Assembly: GCA_035296565.1 (NCBI GenBank)
Contig: DATHAQ010000014.1
Location: 1-54,228, forward strand
Reading direction: 5' to 3'
DNA length: 54,228 nucleotides
Source of the DNA: JACCZR01 sp035296565
GTDB taxonomy: Bacteria > Actinomycetota > Thermoleophilia > Solirubrobacterales > Thermoleophilaceae
How positions within the stretch are numbered: the stretch's first letter is position 1; each line of letters opens with the position of its first letter. Positions 41,569 through 50,890 of this stretch are shown here, in pieces. Below the pieces are notes generated by a model. It was not told the DNA's origin and ran no database searches. It saw only the letters and a program-made list of their open reading frames with translations. The position numbers and the translations under genes are program-made.

Positions 41569-42656
41569 GCGCCCCCACCGACCTCGGCCGCGAGGAGAAG
41601 ATCCTCGGCATCATCGAGACGGCCCGTGCCAAGCGCCCGCGCTTCAGGGACGACCGCATCAACATGTCCCACGGTGCGGGGGGCAAGGCCACCCAGAGCC
41701 TGATCGAGGGGCTGTTCGTGCCGGCCTTCGACTCGCAGCCACTGGCCGAGCTGGGCGATGCCGGCGCCGTCGACGTCGACGGCGCTCAGCTCGCGATGAC
41801 CACCGACACCTTCGTGGTCAAGCCGACCGTGTTCCCCGGGGGCACGATCGGGGAGCTGGCGGTCAACGGGACCGTCAACGACCTTGCGGCGGCGGGCGCG
41901 CGCCCGCTCGCGCTGAGCGTCTCGCTCGTGCTGGAGGAGGGCCTCTCCGCTGAGGACCTCCGGATCCAGGTTGAGGCGATCGCCGGCGCCGCCCGCGCCG
42001 CAGACGTGCAGATCGTGGCCGGCGACACCAAGGTGGTGGAGCGCGGCCACGCCGACGCCATGTACGTGAACACCACGGGCATCGGCGTGCGCGACCCGCG
42101 CGCGCAGCTCTCCACGAGCGCGCTCAGGCCCGGCGACCGCGTGCTGGTCTCCGGCCCGGTGGGCGAGCACGGGACGGCGATCATGCTCGCCCGCGACGAG
42201 TTCGCGCTCGAGGCGCAGATCGAGTCCGACACCTGCTCGCTGTGGCCGGCGGCAGACGCGCTCATGGACGCGGCCGGACCACAGCTGCGCTGCATGCGCG
42301 ACGCCACGCGCGGCGGCGTGGCCACGGTGCTCAACGAGCTCGCGCGGGCCTCGGGCGTGGCGGTGGTGGCGCGCGAGGCGTCGGTGCCGGTGAGCCCGGC
42401 GGTGGCGGGCGCGGCCGAGCTGCTGGGCATCGACCCCCTGTACGTGGCCAACGAGGGCCGCATGGTTGCCTTCGTGGCGCCCGAGGTGGCCGAGGAGGCC
42501 CTGTCGGCACTGAGGGCGGTGCCGGGTTGCGAGGAGGCCGCGGACATGGGCGAAGTCAGGACCGAGCCCCCAGGCATGGTCCTGGTGGAGACCGCGTTCG
42601 GCGGCAAGCGGGTGATGGACCTGCTCGCGGGCGACCCACTACCGAGGATCTGCTGA
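41565..42656 (+). CDS. hypE: Hydrogenase maturation protein HypE
   Basis: 363 residues of the PurM-like ATP-binding fold. It shows NMSHGAGGKATQSLIEGLFV near 33, DTFVVKPTVFPGG near 82, LAVNGTVNDLAAAGARPLAL near 97 and MRDATRGGVATVLNE near 245. It ends with the family's C-terminal PRIC, whose Cys is carbamoylated by HypF and dehydrated to thiocyanate to supply cyanide ligands. ATG 41565 overlaps the hypD stop (ATGA). The N-terminus is about 30 residues longer than usual. Confidence 0.97.
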   Translation: MSAPTDLGREEKILGIIETARAKRPRFRDDRINMSHGAGGKATQSLIEGLFVPAFDSQPLAELGDAGAVDVDGAQLAMTTDTFVVKPTVFPGGTIGELAVNGTVNDLAAAGARPLALSVSLVLEEGLSAEDLRIQVEAIAGAARAADVQIVAGDTKVVERGHADAMYVNTTGIGVRDPRAQLSTSALRPGDRVLVSGPVGEHGTAIMLARDEFALEAQIESDTCSLWPAADALMDAAGPQLRCMRDATRGGVATVLNELARASGVAVVAREASVPVSPAVAGAAELLGIDPLYVANEGRMVAFVAPEVAEEALSALRAVPGCEEAADMGEVRTEPPGMVLVETAFGGKRVMDLLAGDPLPRIC

Positions 42657-42661
42657 CCGGC

Positions 42662-43029
42662 GTGCACGAGCTGGCGATAGCTCAGGCCGTGCTGGCGATC
42701 ACCGAGCGGCACGCCGCCGGCCGCAGGGTCACCAAGGTCGAGCTCAAGGTGGGCCACCTGCGGCAGGTGGTGCCGAGCGCGCTGAGCTTTGCCTTCGAGC
42801 TGAGTGCCGTGGGCACGGCGGCGGAGGGCGCAGTGCTGGAACTGGAAGAGGTGGCGGCCGCGGGCTGGTGCCGGACGTGCGAGGCGCGGACGGGGCTGCC
42901 CGAGCTCCCGTTGCTGTGTCGGGTCTGCGGTTCCTCCGAGGTGGAGGTGACCCAGGGCGAGGAGCTGCTGGTCGATTCGCTGGAACTGGACGAGCAAGAC
43001 GAGTTGGCAACGAGCGGAGAGGTGAGCGC

Positions 43030-43033
<4 letters not shown>
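42662..43033 (+). CDS. hypA: Hydrogenase nickel incorporation protein HypA
   Basis: 123 residues. It begins VHELAIAQAVL, giving Met1-His2-Glu3 after initiation; His2 is the nickel ligand. Two CxxC pairs (CRTC about 70, CRVC about 85) bind structural zinc. The C-terminus is acidic. HypA with HypB delivers nickel to the hydrogenase large subunit. GTG 42662 is fixed by the His2 requirement; it lies 5 nt after hypE, and its stop overlaps hhyS. Confidence 0.95.
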
Positions 43034-44079
<1,046 letters not shown>

Positions 44080-44097
44080 CGGGCAGAGGAGAGGCAT

Positions 44098-45891
44098 ATG
44101 GCTACACGCGAAGAGATCAAGCCGGAGGCGGGCAGCATCGTCGACATGTCCTGGGATCCGATCACCCGGATCGTCGGCAACCTCGGCATCTACACCAAGA
44201 TCGACTTCAAGCAGCAGCAGGTCGTTCAGTGCAAGAGCACGTCATCCATGTTCCGCGGCTACAGCGTGTTCATGAAGGGCAAGGACCCCCGTGACGCGCA
44301 CTTCATAACCAGCCGCATATGCGGCATCTGCGGCGACAACCACGCCGTCTGCTCCCAGTACGCGCAGAACATGGCGTACGGGGTCAAGACGCCGCCCCTG
44401 GGCGAGCACATCGTGAACCTCGGAGAGGCCGCGGAGTACATCTTCGACCACACCATCTTCCAGGACAACCTCGTCTTCGTGGACTTCTGCGAGCAGATGG
44501 TCAAGGAGACCAACCCCTCGGTGCTCGAGAAGGCCGAGAAGACCGAGTCCCCCCGCGCCGACATCCACGGCTTCCGCACGATCGCCGACATCATGCGGTC
44601 GTTCAACCCGTTCACGGGCGAGACCTACCGCGAGGCGCTCGTGGTCAGCAGGGTCACCCGCGAGATGATCTGCCTGATGGAAGGGCGCCACGTCCACCCG
44701 TCCACGATCTATCCGGGAGGCGTGGGCACGCAGGCGACCCCGACGCTGTTCACCGACTACCTGACCCGGCTGCTGCGCTGCCTGGACTTCATCAAGAAGG
44801 CCGTCGCCATGAACGACGACGTCTTCGACTTCTTCTACGAGGCCATACCGGGCTACGAGGAAGTCGGACGCCGGCGCGTGCTGCTCGGCTGTTGGGGTGC
44901 GTTCAACAACCCCGACCACGTCGACTACAAGTACGAGAACATGAACAACTGGGGGAACGAGATGTACGTCACCCCCGGCGTGGTGGTCGACGGTGAGCTG
45001 GTGACGACGAACCTCGTCGACATCAACCTCGGGCTGCGCATCCTGCTCGGCAGCTCCTACTACGACGACTGGCAGGGCGAGGAGACCTTCGTGCCGAAGG
45101 ACCCGCTCGGCAACCCGGTCGATCAGCGGCACCCATGGAACCAGACCACGATCCCCAGGCCGCAGAAGCGCGACCTGGAGGGCGGCAACTACTCGTGGGT
45201 GATGAGCCCGCGCTGGTACGACGGCCGCACCGGGGACCACCTGGCGCTGGACACCGGAGGAGGCGCCCTCGCCCGGCTGTGGGTGACGGCTCTCGCCGGG
45301 AAGGTAGAAACGCCGTTCGTGCAGTCCACGGGTCACAGCGTGAAGATCCAGCTGCCCGAGACGCCGGACACCCCGCAGGCCGATCTGGAGTGGAACATCC
45401 CCGAGTGGTCGAACGCCATCGAGCGCGACCGCGCACGGGTCTACTTCGTCGCGTACGCCGCCGCCATGGCGGTCCACTTCGCCGAGCGTGGCCTGGACGA
45501 GGTGCGCGGCGGCCAGACGAAGGTCTTCGAGGACTTCGACGTCCCCGACGAGGCCATCGGCTGCGGATTCCATGAGGCGGTGCGCGGCGTGCTCAGCCAC
45601 CACCTGGTGATCCGCGACGGGAAGATCGCGAACTACCACCCCTATCCGCCGACCCCGTGGAACGGCAGCCCCACCGACTCGTACGGGACGCCCGGCCCCT
45701 ATGAGGACGCGGTCACCGGCCAGCCGATCTTCGAGGAGAACGGCCCGGACGACTTCCGCGGCATCGACATCATGCGAGCGGTTCGCAGCTTCGACCCGTG
45801 TCTGCCCTGCGGCGTGCACATGTACCTGGGCAACGGCAAGACGCTGAAGAAGACCCACTCGCCGATGTTCGGCGCCTCGGGCGGCGGCTGA
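44098..45891 (+). CDS. hhyL: [NiFe]-hydrogenase large subunit, group 1h type
   Basis: 597 residues. The N-terminal L1 motif RICGICGDNHAVCS starts at Arg73 (Cys75, Cys78), and the C-terminal L2 motif FDPCLPCGVH has Cys568, Cys571 and His574; these four Cys hold the NiFe site. After His574 a 23-residue tail (beginning MYLGNGKTLKK) is the expected maturation peptide removed by the protease encoded downstream. VDMSWDPITRIVGNLGIYTK at the N-terminus is typical. A Shine-Dalgarno GAGGAGAGG precedes ATG 44098. It oxidises H2, presumably at atmospheric levels, as known for this group. Confidence 0.97.
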   Translation: MATREEIKPEAGSIVDMSWDPITRIVGNLGIYTKIDFKQQQVVQCKSTSSMFRGYSVFMKGKDPRDAHFITSRICGICGDNHAVCSQYAQNMAYGVKTPPLGEHIVNLGEAAEYIFDHTIFQDNLVFVDFCEQMVKETNPSVLEKAEKTESPRADIHGFRTIADIMRSFNPFTGETYREALVVSRVTREMICLMEGRHVHPSTIYPGGVGTQATPTLFTDYLTRLLRCLDFIKKAVAMNDDVFDFFYEAIPGYEEVGRRRVLLGCWGAFNNPDHVDYKYENMNNWGNEMYVTPGVVVDGELVTTNLVDINLGLRILLGSSYYDDWQGEETFVPKDPLGNPVDQRHPWNQTTIPRPQKRDLEGGNYSWVMSPRWYDGRTGDHLALDTGGGALARLWVTALAGKVETPFVQSTGHSVKIQLPETPDTPQADLEWNIPEWSNAIERDRARVYFVAYAAAMAVHFAERGLDEVRGGQTKVFEDFDVPDEAIGCGFHEAVRGVLSHHLVIRDGKIANYHPYPPTPWNGSPTDSYGTPGPYEDAVTGQPIFEENGPDDFRGIDIMRAVRSFDPCLPCGVHMYLGNGKTLKKTHSPMFGASGGG

Positions 45892-45898
45892 GGGCGGC

Positions 45899-46768
45899 TT
45901 GGACACCGACGCCGCACAAGACCTCGTAGGGCAGGTCGAGGGGCTACTCGAGGAACTGGAGACCCTGCCCGACCGCGTCGCCCAGGAGAAGGCGATGGAG
46001 GTGGTGCAGGCACTTCTGGAGCTCTACGGGGAGGGCCTGGCGCGGATCGTCCCGCTCCTGGACGAGCAGGGCCGCCGCGCCGCGGCCGACGACGAGCTGG
46101 TAGCGCACCTGATGCTGCTGCACGACGTTCATCCCGTCCCGCTTCGCGAGCGGGTCGAAGACGCCCTCGAGGGCGTGCGGCCCTACCTCGTGTCCCACGG
46201 TGGCGGGGTGCAGTTACTGGACGTCGAGGAGGACGTCGTGCACCTTCGCCTGCACGGGAGCTGCGAGGGCTGTCCCTCGTCGACGATGACCCTCAAGCTG
46301 GCGATCGAAGACGCCATCCTCAAGGTGGCTCCGGAGATCACCGAGGTGCGCGCGGAAGGGGTCTCGAAGTCGGCGCCCGCCCCCGGCCCCACCCAGCTGC
46401 TCCAGATCGAGGTCTCCGACTCGCTGCGCGAGCCCGACGCTCCCACCGAGTGGGCCGTGGCCGGCACGTTGGCCGAGCTGTCGGGCGGGGGCTCCCTGGT
46501 GAAGGACGTGGCCGGCGAGCAGGTCTTGTTCGTGCGCGTGATGGATGACTTCTACGGCTACCAGCCCGCGTGTCCCGGCTGTGGGGCCACGCTCGAGGGC
46601 GCCGCGCTGAGGGGCTCCGAGCTCTCGTGCCCCGCGTGCGGTCAACGCTACGACGTTCGCCGGGCGGGCCGCTGCCTCGACCAGCCCGAGGTCTTCCTCG
46701 AGCCGCTGCCGCTACTCCAGGACGACGCCGGGATCGTGAAGGTGGCACGCAGGGCGGTGGCGGCCTAG
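45899..46768 (+). CDS. NifU-domain protein with C-terminal rubredoxin/Rieske-like Cys4 module
   Basis: 289 residues. About 1-75 is helical. About 80-145 is a NifU C-terminal (Nfu) domain with SHGGGVQLLDV and the cluster-binding HGSCEGCPSST (C-x2-C). About 215-250 is a zinc-ribbon/rubredoxin-like module with CPGCGATL and CPACGQRY; the usual Rieske His residues are replaced by Cys, so a mononuclear iron or zinc site is more likely than a Rieske cluster. Proteins of this layout accompany group 1h hydrogenases. A role in Fe-S delivery or electron transfer from HhyS is inferred. TTG 45899 lies 7 nt after hhyL. Confidence 0.85.
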   Translation: MDTDAAQDLVGQVEGLLEELETLPDRVAQEKAMEVVQALLELYGEGLARIVPLLDEQGRRAAADDELVAHLMLLHDVHPVPLRERVEDALEGVRPYLVSHGGGVQLLDVEEDVVHLRLHGSCEGCPSSTMTLKLAIEDAILKVAPEITEVRAEGVSKSAPAPGPTQLLQIEVSDSLREPDAPTEWAVAGTLAELSGGGSLVKDVAGEQVLFVRVMDDFYGYQPACPGCGATLEGAALRGSELSCPACGQRYDVRRAGRCLDQPEVFLEPLPLLQDDAGIVKVARRAVAA

Positions 46769-46770
46769 CC

Positions 46771-47424
46771 ATGGCCGCGTCCCTGTCCTCCTCGCGGCTG
46801 CGCAAGCTCGCCCGGCAGTCGGCCGACAAGAAGGAAGCAGAGCTCGAGCACTGCGAGATGTGCGCCGCGCCGGTCGGCCCGAGCCACTGGCACCTGATCG
46901 ACCTTCACAACGGCGAGCTGATGTGCGCGTGTCAGGCGTGCAAGATCCTCTTCGACCGTGAGGCGGCGGGCGCGGGTCACTATCGCCTCGTTCCGGACCG
47001 CCGCCTGCGCCTCGCGGACTTCGCGCTGGACGACCCGCGCTGGGAGGCGTTGCGCATTCCCGTCGAGATGGCCTTCTTCTTCCACAGCACACGGCACGAG
47101 CGCGTGGTCGCGCTCTACCCGAGCCCGGCGGGTCCCACCGAGTCGCTGCTCGAGCTGGAGGCCTGGAAGGAGATCGAGCGCGACAACCCCATCCTCGTGT
47201 CGATGAAGCACGACGTCGAAGCCCTGCTGGTCAACCGGGCGAGGGGCAAGCGGGAGCACTTCCTGGTGCCTATCGAGGACCCCTACCGCCTGGTGGCGCT
47301 GATCCGCACCCACTGGCGAGGGTTCAGTGGCGGCAAGGAGGTCTGGGAGAGGATCGAGGGCTTCTTCGGGGAGCTGTCCAAGAAGGCGAAGACGGTCGGG
47401 AACGACCGAGAGGAGGCGGCATGA
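46771..47424 (+). CDS. DUF5947-family hydrogenase-associated protein
   Basis: 217 residues. About 20-60 has a Cys cluster: EHCEMCAAPVGPSHWHLID and LMCACQACKILF (C-x2-C, H-x-H, C-x-C-x2-C), a likely metal or Fe-S site. The rest is mixed alpha/beta with AFFFHSTRHERVVALYPSPA and LEAWKEIERDNPILVSMKHD. It matches what I know of the DUF5947 family, found almost only beside group 1h hydrogenases. Function unknown; ATG 46771 follows the NifU-like gene by 2 nt. Confidence 0.8.
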   Translation: MAASLSSSRLRKLARQSADKKEAELEHCEMCAAPVGPSHWHLIDLHNGELMCACQACKILFDREAAGAGHYRLVPDRRLRLADFALDDPRWEALRIPVEMAFFFHSTRHERVVALYPSPAGPTESLLELEAWKEIERDNPILVSMKHDVEALLVNRARGKREHFLVPIEDPYRLVALIRTHWRGFSGGKEVWERIEGFFGELSKKAKTVGNDREEAA

Positions 47425-47636
47425 AAAAAGAGCAGATCAGGGCCGGCAGGCCCGACGTGGACATCGATGCCCTCGGCCACACCCCGGGGGTCAACTCGGG
47501 CAACTCCGAGGGCAACTATGAGAAGCAGAAGGGCCACAACCCCGACGGCACGCGCACGGCCGAGGCGTCCACGGGCGTGAACGCCGGTGCGCACGAGCCG
47601 ATCGACCCGCGCATGCCCAACCTGTCCCCCGGCTAG
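47421..47636 (+). CDS. 71-residue hydrophilic protein of the hydrogenase operon
   Basis: 71 residues, rich in Gly, Asn, Asp and Pro (GHTPGVNSGNSEGNYEKQKG, HNPDGTRTAEASTGVNAGAH), with no hydrophobic core and no Cys. It is probably disordered, or folds only on binding a partner. ATG 47421 overlaps the DUF5947 stop (ATGA), which supports translation. I recognise no family. Co-translation with its neighbours suggests a small structural or assembly subunit. Confidence 0.7.
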   Translation: MKKEQIRAGRPDVDIDALGHTPGVNSGNSEGNYEKQKGHNPDGTRTAEASTGVNAGAHEPIDPRMPNLSPG

Positions 47637-47637
47637 G

Positions 47638-48315
47638 TTGGGCATTCCCTCACCGACGAACGGGGCCGCCGGTCGCGGAGTGGCCCCCGCTCTCTCCTTC
47701 ACGGTGGAAAACGGCGGGGTGCTCGAGCCCTCCGCGGTCCCGACGCTGCGCTTCTCGGTGCGCATCGACAGCGGTGGAGCCGACGTACGCTCGGTCGCGC
47801 TCAACGTCCAGCTGCGCATCGCGGCCACTCAGCGCACCTACTCCGACCGTGACGAGGACAACCTCTCCGAGCTCTTCGGCCGCCCCGAGCAGTGGAAGAC
47901 CACGCTCCGGAGCCTGCACTGGACCAACGTGCCGTTGCAGGTGGGCCCCTTCTCGGAGAGCACGACGGTCGAGCTGCCCGTGCCCTGCACCTACGACCTC
48001 GAGGTCACCGCCACGCGATACATGCACGCGCTGGCGGACGGCGAGATTCCGCTCGAGTTCCTCTTCGGAGGGACGGTGTTCTACGCAGGCCCCGGTGGCG
48101 CCCTGCAGGTGCAGCCGATCTCGTGGGGTGCGGACACCCAGTACCGGCTGCCGGTCTCGGTCTGGCGGGAGATGATGGACCGCTTCTTCCCCGACGAGGC
48201 CTGGCTTCGGGTGCGGCGCGACGTCTTCGAGCGCCTGCACGCCTACCGGGGCCGTCACGCTCTGCTGACCTGGGAGGAGACATTCGACTCGCTGCTGCGG
48301 GAGGACTCCCCGTGA
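47638..48315 (+). CDS. DUF6084-family hydrogenase-associated protein
   Basis: 225 residues. The beta-rich N-terminal part (ALSFTVENGGVLEPSAVPTL, RIDSGGADVRSVALNVQLRI) is followed by SLHWTNVPLQVGPFSESTTV, MHALADGEIPLEFLFGGTVF, and a helical end (FFPDEAWLRVRRDVFERLHA). This agrees with DUF6084, an uncharacterised family seen in the same loci. The start is uncertain: TTG 47638 (used) or GTG 47680, which would remove 14 residues and begin at the first beta strand. Confidence 0.75.
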   Translation: MGIPSPTNGAAGRGVAPALSFTVENGGVLEPSAVPTLRFSVRIDSGGADVRSVALNVQLRIAATQRTYSDRDEDNLSELFGRPEQWKTTLRSLHWTNVPLQVGPFSESTTVELPVPCTYDLEVTATRYMHALADGEIPLEFLFGGTVFYAGPGGALQVQPISWGADTQYRLPVSVWREMMDRFFPDEAWLRVRRDVFERLHAYRGRHALLTWEETFDSLLREDSP

Positions 48316-49271
48316 GCGATCCGGTGCGCCAGATCGCCGATGCCGTGCTCTACGAGGGCTACATCCTCTGGCCCTACACCCGCTCCGCGCTCAAAAATCG
48401 CCAGCGCTGGACTTTCGGCGGCGTATACCCGCGGGGCCACAGCGAGGGCCGCGAGGACGACCCCTGGACCATGCGCATGCAGTGCCTGCTCAGAGGCGGG
48501 AACACCGTCGAGCTGGACGTGCGCGTGCGCTTCCTGCACGTGGTGCGCCGTCAGCTGCTCGACCGCGGTCGGCCCGTAGACGAGCTGACCGTAGGCGGCG
48601 AGCGCCACCTGTCGTGGGAGGAGGCCACCGAGCGCGAGCTCCAGGCGCCCCCGGACGGCGTCACGACGCTGAGCTTCCCGGCCGGCAGTGAAGAGGAGGT
48701 GCTCGGCCCCGGCGCGTCCGTCGTGCGCAGCTGGGAGGCGCTCGAAGGGCACATCGAGGTCGGGGTCGAGCGGCTGAGCGATGACCTGCAGCGCGTCTCC
48801 GTCGAGGTCGCCAACACCTCGCCCTGGCCCGGTGGCAGCCGCGAGGCGGCGCAGGCGCGTACGTTCTGCTCGACCCATGCCGTGCTGCGAGCCACGTCCG
48901 GCGAGTTCGTCTCGCTGACCGACCCACCCGACGAGCTGCGCACGCACGCCGAGGCCTGCAGCAACGAAGGCGTCTGGCCCGTGCTCGTCGGCGAGCCGCA
49001 CGAGCGGGGAACGCTCCTGGCCTCACCCATCATCCTCGAGGACCATCCGCGCATCGCGTCCGAGAGCCCGGGCGACCTGTTCGACGGCGGGGAGATCGAC
49101 CAGATGCTGGTGCTGAACATCCTCAGCCTCAGCGAGGAGGAGAAGGCGGAGATGCGCGCCAGCGACCCGAAGGCGCGCGAGATCCTGGATCGCACGGAGG
49201 CGCTCTCCGAGGAGGAGATGATGAGCTTGCACGGGGCGGTGCGCGACCTGAGGCACGTGCGCGGGTCATGA
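48312..49271 (+). CDS. Hydrogenase-associated protein of unknown function (319 aa)
   Basis: 319 residues. The N-terminus SDPVRQIADAVLYEGYILWP then TRSALKNRQRWTFGGVYPRG is distinctive. A beta-rich middle (about 80-240) and an acidic helical C-terminus (DQMLVLNILSLSEEEKAEMR and LSEEEMMSLHGAVRDLRHV) follow. Only one Cys pair is scattered, so no cofactor motif is apparent. It is coupled to the DUF6084 gene (GTGA) and to the protease gene (ATGA), so it belongs to the enzyme's accessory set. No function can be assigned. Confidence 0.75.
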   Translation: MSDPVRQIADAVLYEGYILWPYTRSALKNRQRWTFGGVYPRGHSEGREDDPWTMRMQCLLRGGNTVELDVRVRFLHVVRRQLLDRGRPVDELTVGGERHLSWEEATERELQAPPDGVTTLSFPAGSEEEVLGPGASVVRSWEALEGHIEVGVERLSDDLQRVSVEVANTSPWPGGSREAAQARTFCSTHAVLRATSGEFVSLTDPPDELRTHAEACSNEGVWPVLVGEPHERGTLLASPIILEDHPRIASESPGDLFDGGEIDQMLVLNILSLSEEEKAEMRASDPKAREILDRTEALSEEEMMSLHGAVRDLRHVRGS

Positions 49272-50086
49272 GCAGCGCTGCCGACGGATGGGAGGAGCTG
49301 AAGGCCTCGGCGCCGAGGAGCGTGACGGTCGGGGGCGCCGAAGTGGGCCGCGGCACCCGCGTGGTGCTGCGCCCGCGGCACGGCGGCGACGTGATGGACC
49401 GGGCGATGGACGGCAAGCTCGCGGTTATCGAGGGGATCCACCAGGAGGTGGGCGGAGCGGTGCAGCTTGCCGTGACCCTCGACGACGACCCGGGCCGCGA
49501 GCTGGGCGAGGCGCGCCAGCCCGGCCACCGCTTCTTCTTCTCGCCCGAGGAGGTGGAGCCCATGGCCGGCCCGGCTCCGCCCGCGGTTCGCGTGCTGGTC
49601 GCGGGCATAGGGAACGTCTTCATGGCGGACGACGGCTTTGGCGTGGAGGTCGCTCGCCGGTTGGCCGAGCGCGAGCTGCCGCGCGGCGTCGAGGTCGCCG
49701 ACTTCGGCATCCGGGGCCTCGACCTCGTCTACGCGCTGGGCGAGGGCTACGACGCGGCGATCTTCGTGGACGCCGTGCCTCGCGGCGAGGAGCCCGGCAC
49801 GCTGTTCCTCATCGAGCACGAGCCGACGGAGACCGACGAGCCGGTCGCCCTCGACGCCCACGGGATGGACCCCGTGAAGGTGCTCGCCCTGGCGACACAG
49901 CTCGGCGAGGCGCCCGAGCGCGTGCTGGTGGTGGGCTGCGAGCCCATGGTTCGCATGAGCGGGGACGAGGAGGAGATAGTCGGCGAGCTCAGTGAGCCGG
50001 TGATGGCGGCGGTGGATGAGGCTGTGAAAATGGTGGAGGAGCTGGTCGGCGAGATCGTCGGCGGGCAGAGAGAGAGGTCGGGATGA
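49268..50086 (+). CDS. Hydrogenase maturation endopeptidase with extra N-terminal domain
   Basis: 272 residues. From about 105 it is a HyaD/HupD-type M52 peptidase: VLVAGIGNVFMADDGFGVEV contains the first conserved acidic residue, VDAV near 165 holds the second, and LDAHGMDPVKVL the His. It should cut HhyL after His574. The first 100 residues form a separate small domain (SVTVGGAEVGRGTRVVLRPR; GKLAVIEGIHQEVGGAVQLA; PGHRFFFSPEEVEPM) not present in classical proteases of about 165 residues; I do not recognise it. It is encoded elsewhere as a separate gene in some hydrogenase loci, as far as I recall, but this is not verified. Confidence 0.9.
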   Translation: MSSAADGWEELKASAPRSVTVGGAEVGRGTRVVLRPRHGGDVMDRAMDGKLAVIEGIHQEVGGAVQLAVTLDDDPGRELGEARQPGHRFFFSPEEVEPMAGPAPPAVRVLVAGIGNVFMADDGFGVEVARRLAERELPRGVEVADFGIRGLDLVYALGEGYDAAIFVDAVPRGEEPGTLFLIEHEPTETDEPVALDAHGMDPVKVLALATQLGEAPERVLVVGCEPMVRMSGDEEEIVGELSEPVMAAVDEAVKMVEELVGEIVGGQRERSG

Positions 50087-50190
50087 GCAAGGGTTCGATG
50101 GCGGTGCTGGTCGTTCTGGGGCTGATGGGCGCCGCGGTGGCGGTGCAGTGGCCGGAGCTTCAGCGCTATCTCAAGATCTCCCGGATGTGA
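50083..50190 (+). CDS. 35-residue single-pass membrane miniprotein
   Basis: Encoded by 35 codons from ATG 50083 to TGA 50188-50190: MSKGSMAVLVVLGLMGAAVA then VQWPELQRYLKISRM. One membrane helix (about 6-21) is followed by an amphipathic basic end. The pattern (helix, P-E-L-x-R-Y-L-K-I-x-x-M) matches small proteins I know as DUF6893. It overlaps the protease stop (ATGA) and precedes hypB by 16 nt. In this operon it could anchor the otherwise soluble hydrogenase or its accessory proteins to the membrane; that is inference. Confidence 0.75.
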   Translation: MSKGSMAVLVVLGLMGAAVAVQWPELQRYLKISRM

Positions 50191-50206
50191 GGAGCTGAGC
50201 CGAGAG

Positions 50207-50890
50207 ATGCACCGGACGAAGGTCAAGGTGGTCGAGGACGCCCTCGACGCCAACAACACCATCGCCACGGCGAACAGGGCCGACTTCGACCGCGCCGGCG
50301 TTCGGGTCGTGAACCTGATGAGCGCGCCCGGGGCGGGCAAGACCACACTGCTCGAGCGGCTGCTCGAGGACGGCCTCGAGGGCCTGCGCCCCGGGATCCT
50401 CGAGGGTGACGTGCAGGGCTCGATGGACGCCGACCGGCTCTCGGTCTACCACGTGCCGGTCACTCAGCTGAATACCGACTCGGGCTTCGGCGGCGAGTGC
50501 CACCTCGACGCGAACATGGTGCGGTCGGCCCTGCCCGCGCTGCCACTCGACGACATCGATCTGCTCATCGTGGAGAACGTGGGCAACCTGGTGTGTCCCG
50601 CTGAGTTCCGCGTGGGCGAGGATGCCCGCGCGATGGTCTGCTCGGTGACCGAGGGCGAGGACAAGCCGCTCAAGTACCCGTTGATGTTCCGCACAGCCGA
50701 GATGGTGGTGGTGAACAAGATCGACCTGCTGCCCCACCTCGACTTCGACGTGGACCTGTTCCTGGCCAACGTCGAGAAGGTCAACCCCGGGGTGCCGCAC
50801 GCGCTGGTCAGCGCCCGCACCGGCGAGGGAATCGATCAGGTGGCGGAGTGGCTCGTGGGAGCGACGCGCAGGGAGTCAGCCGCGGCGTGA
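50207..50890 (+). CDS. hypB: Hydrogenase nickel incorporation GTPase HypB
   Basis: 227 residues. SIMIBI-class GTPase: Walker A LMSAPGAGKTTLLERLL near 38, the metal-site region LNTDSGFGGECHLDANMV near 87-104 (Cys and His at the dimer interface), LIVENVGNLVCPAEF, NKIDLLPHLDF and SARTGEGIDQV. The His-rich nickel-storage N-terminus of many HypB proteins is absent. It hydrolyses GTP to drive nickel insertion with HypA. Shine-Dalgarno AGGAG at 50190-50194, ATG 50207. Confidence 0.96.
   Translation: MHRTKVKVVEDALDANNTIATANRADFDRAGVRVVNLMSAPGAGKTTLLERLLEDGLEGLRPGILEGDVQGSMDADRLSVYHVPVTQLNTDSGFGGECHLDANMVRSALPALPLDDIDLLIVENVGNLVCPAEFRVGEDARAMVCSVTEGEDKPLKYPLMFRTAEMVVVNKIDLLPHLDFDVDLFLANVEKVNPGVPHALVSARTGEGIDQVAEWLVGATRRESAAA

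Noticed and set aside
46540..46680. True Rieske [2Fe-2S] domain in the NifU-like protein
   Set aside because: The module has two C-x2-C pairs and lacks the two His ligands of Rieske centres, so a rubredoxin or zinc-ribbon-type site is more likely.
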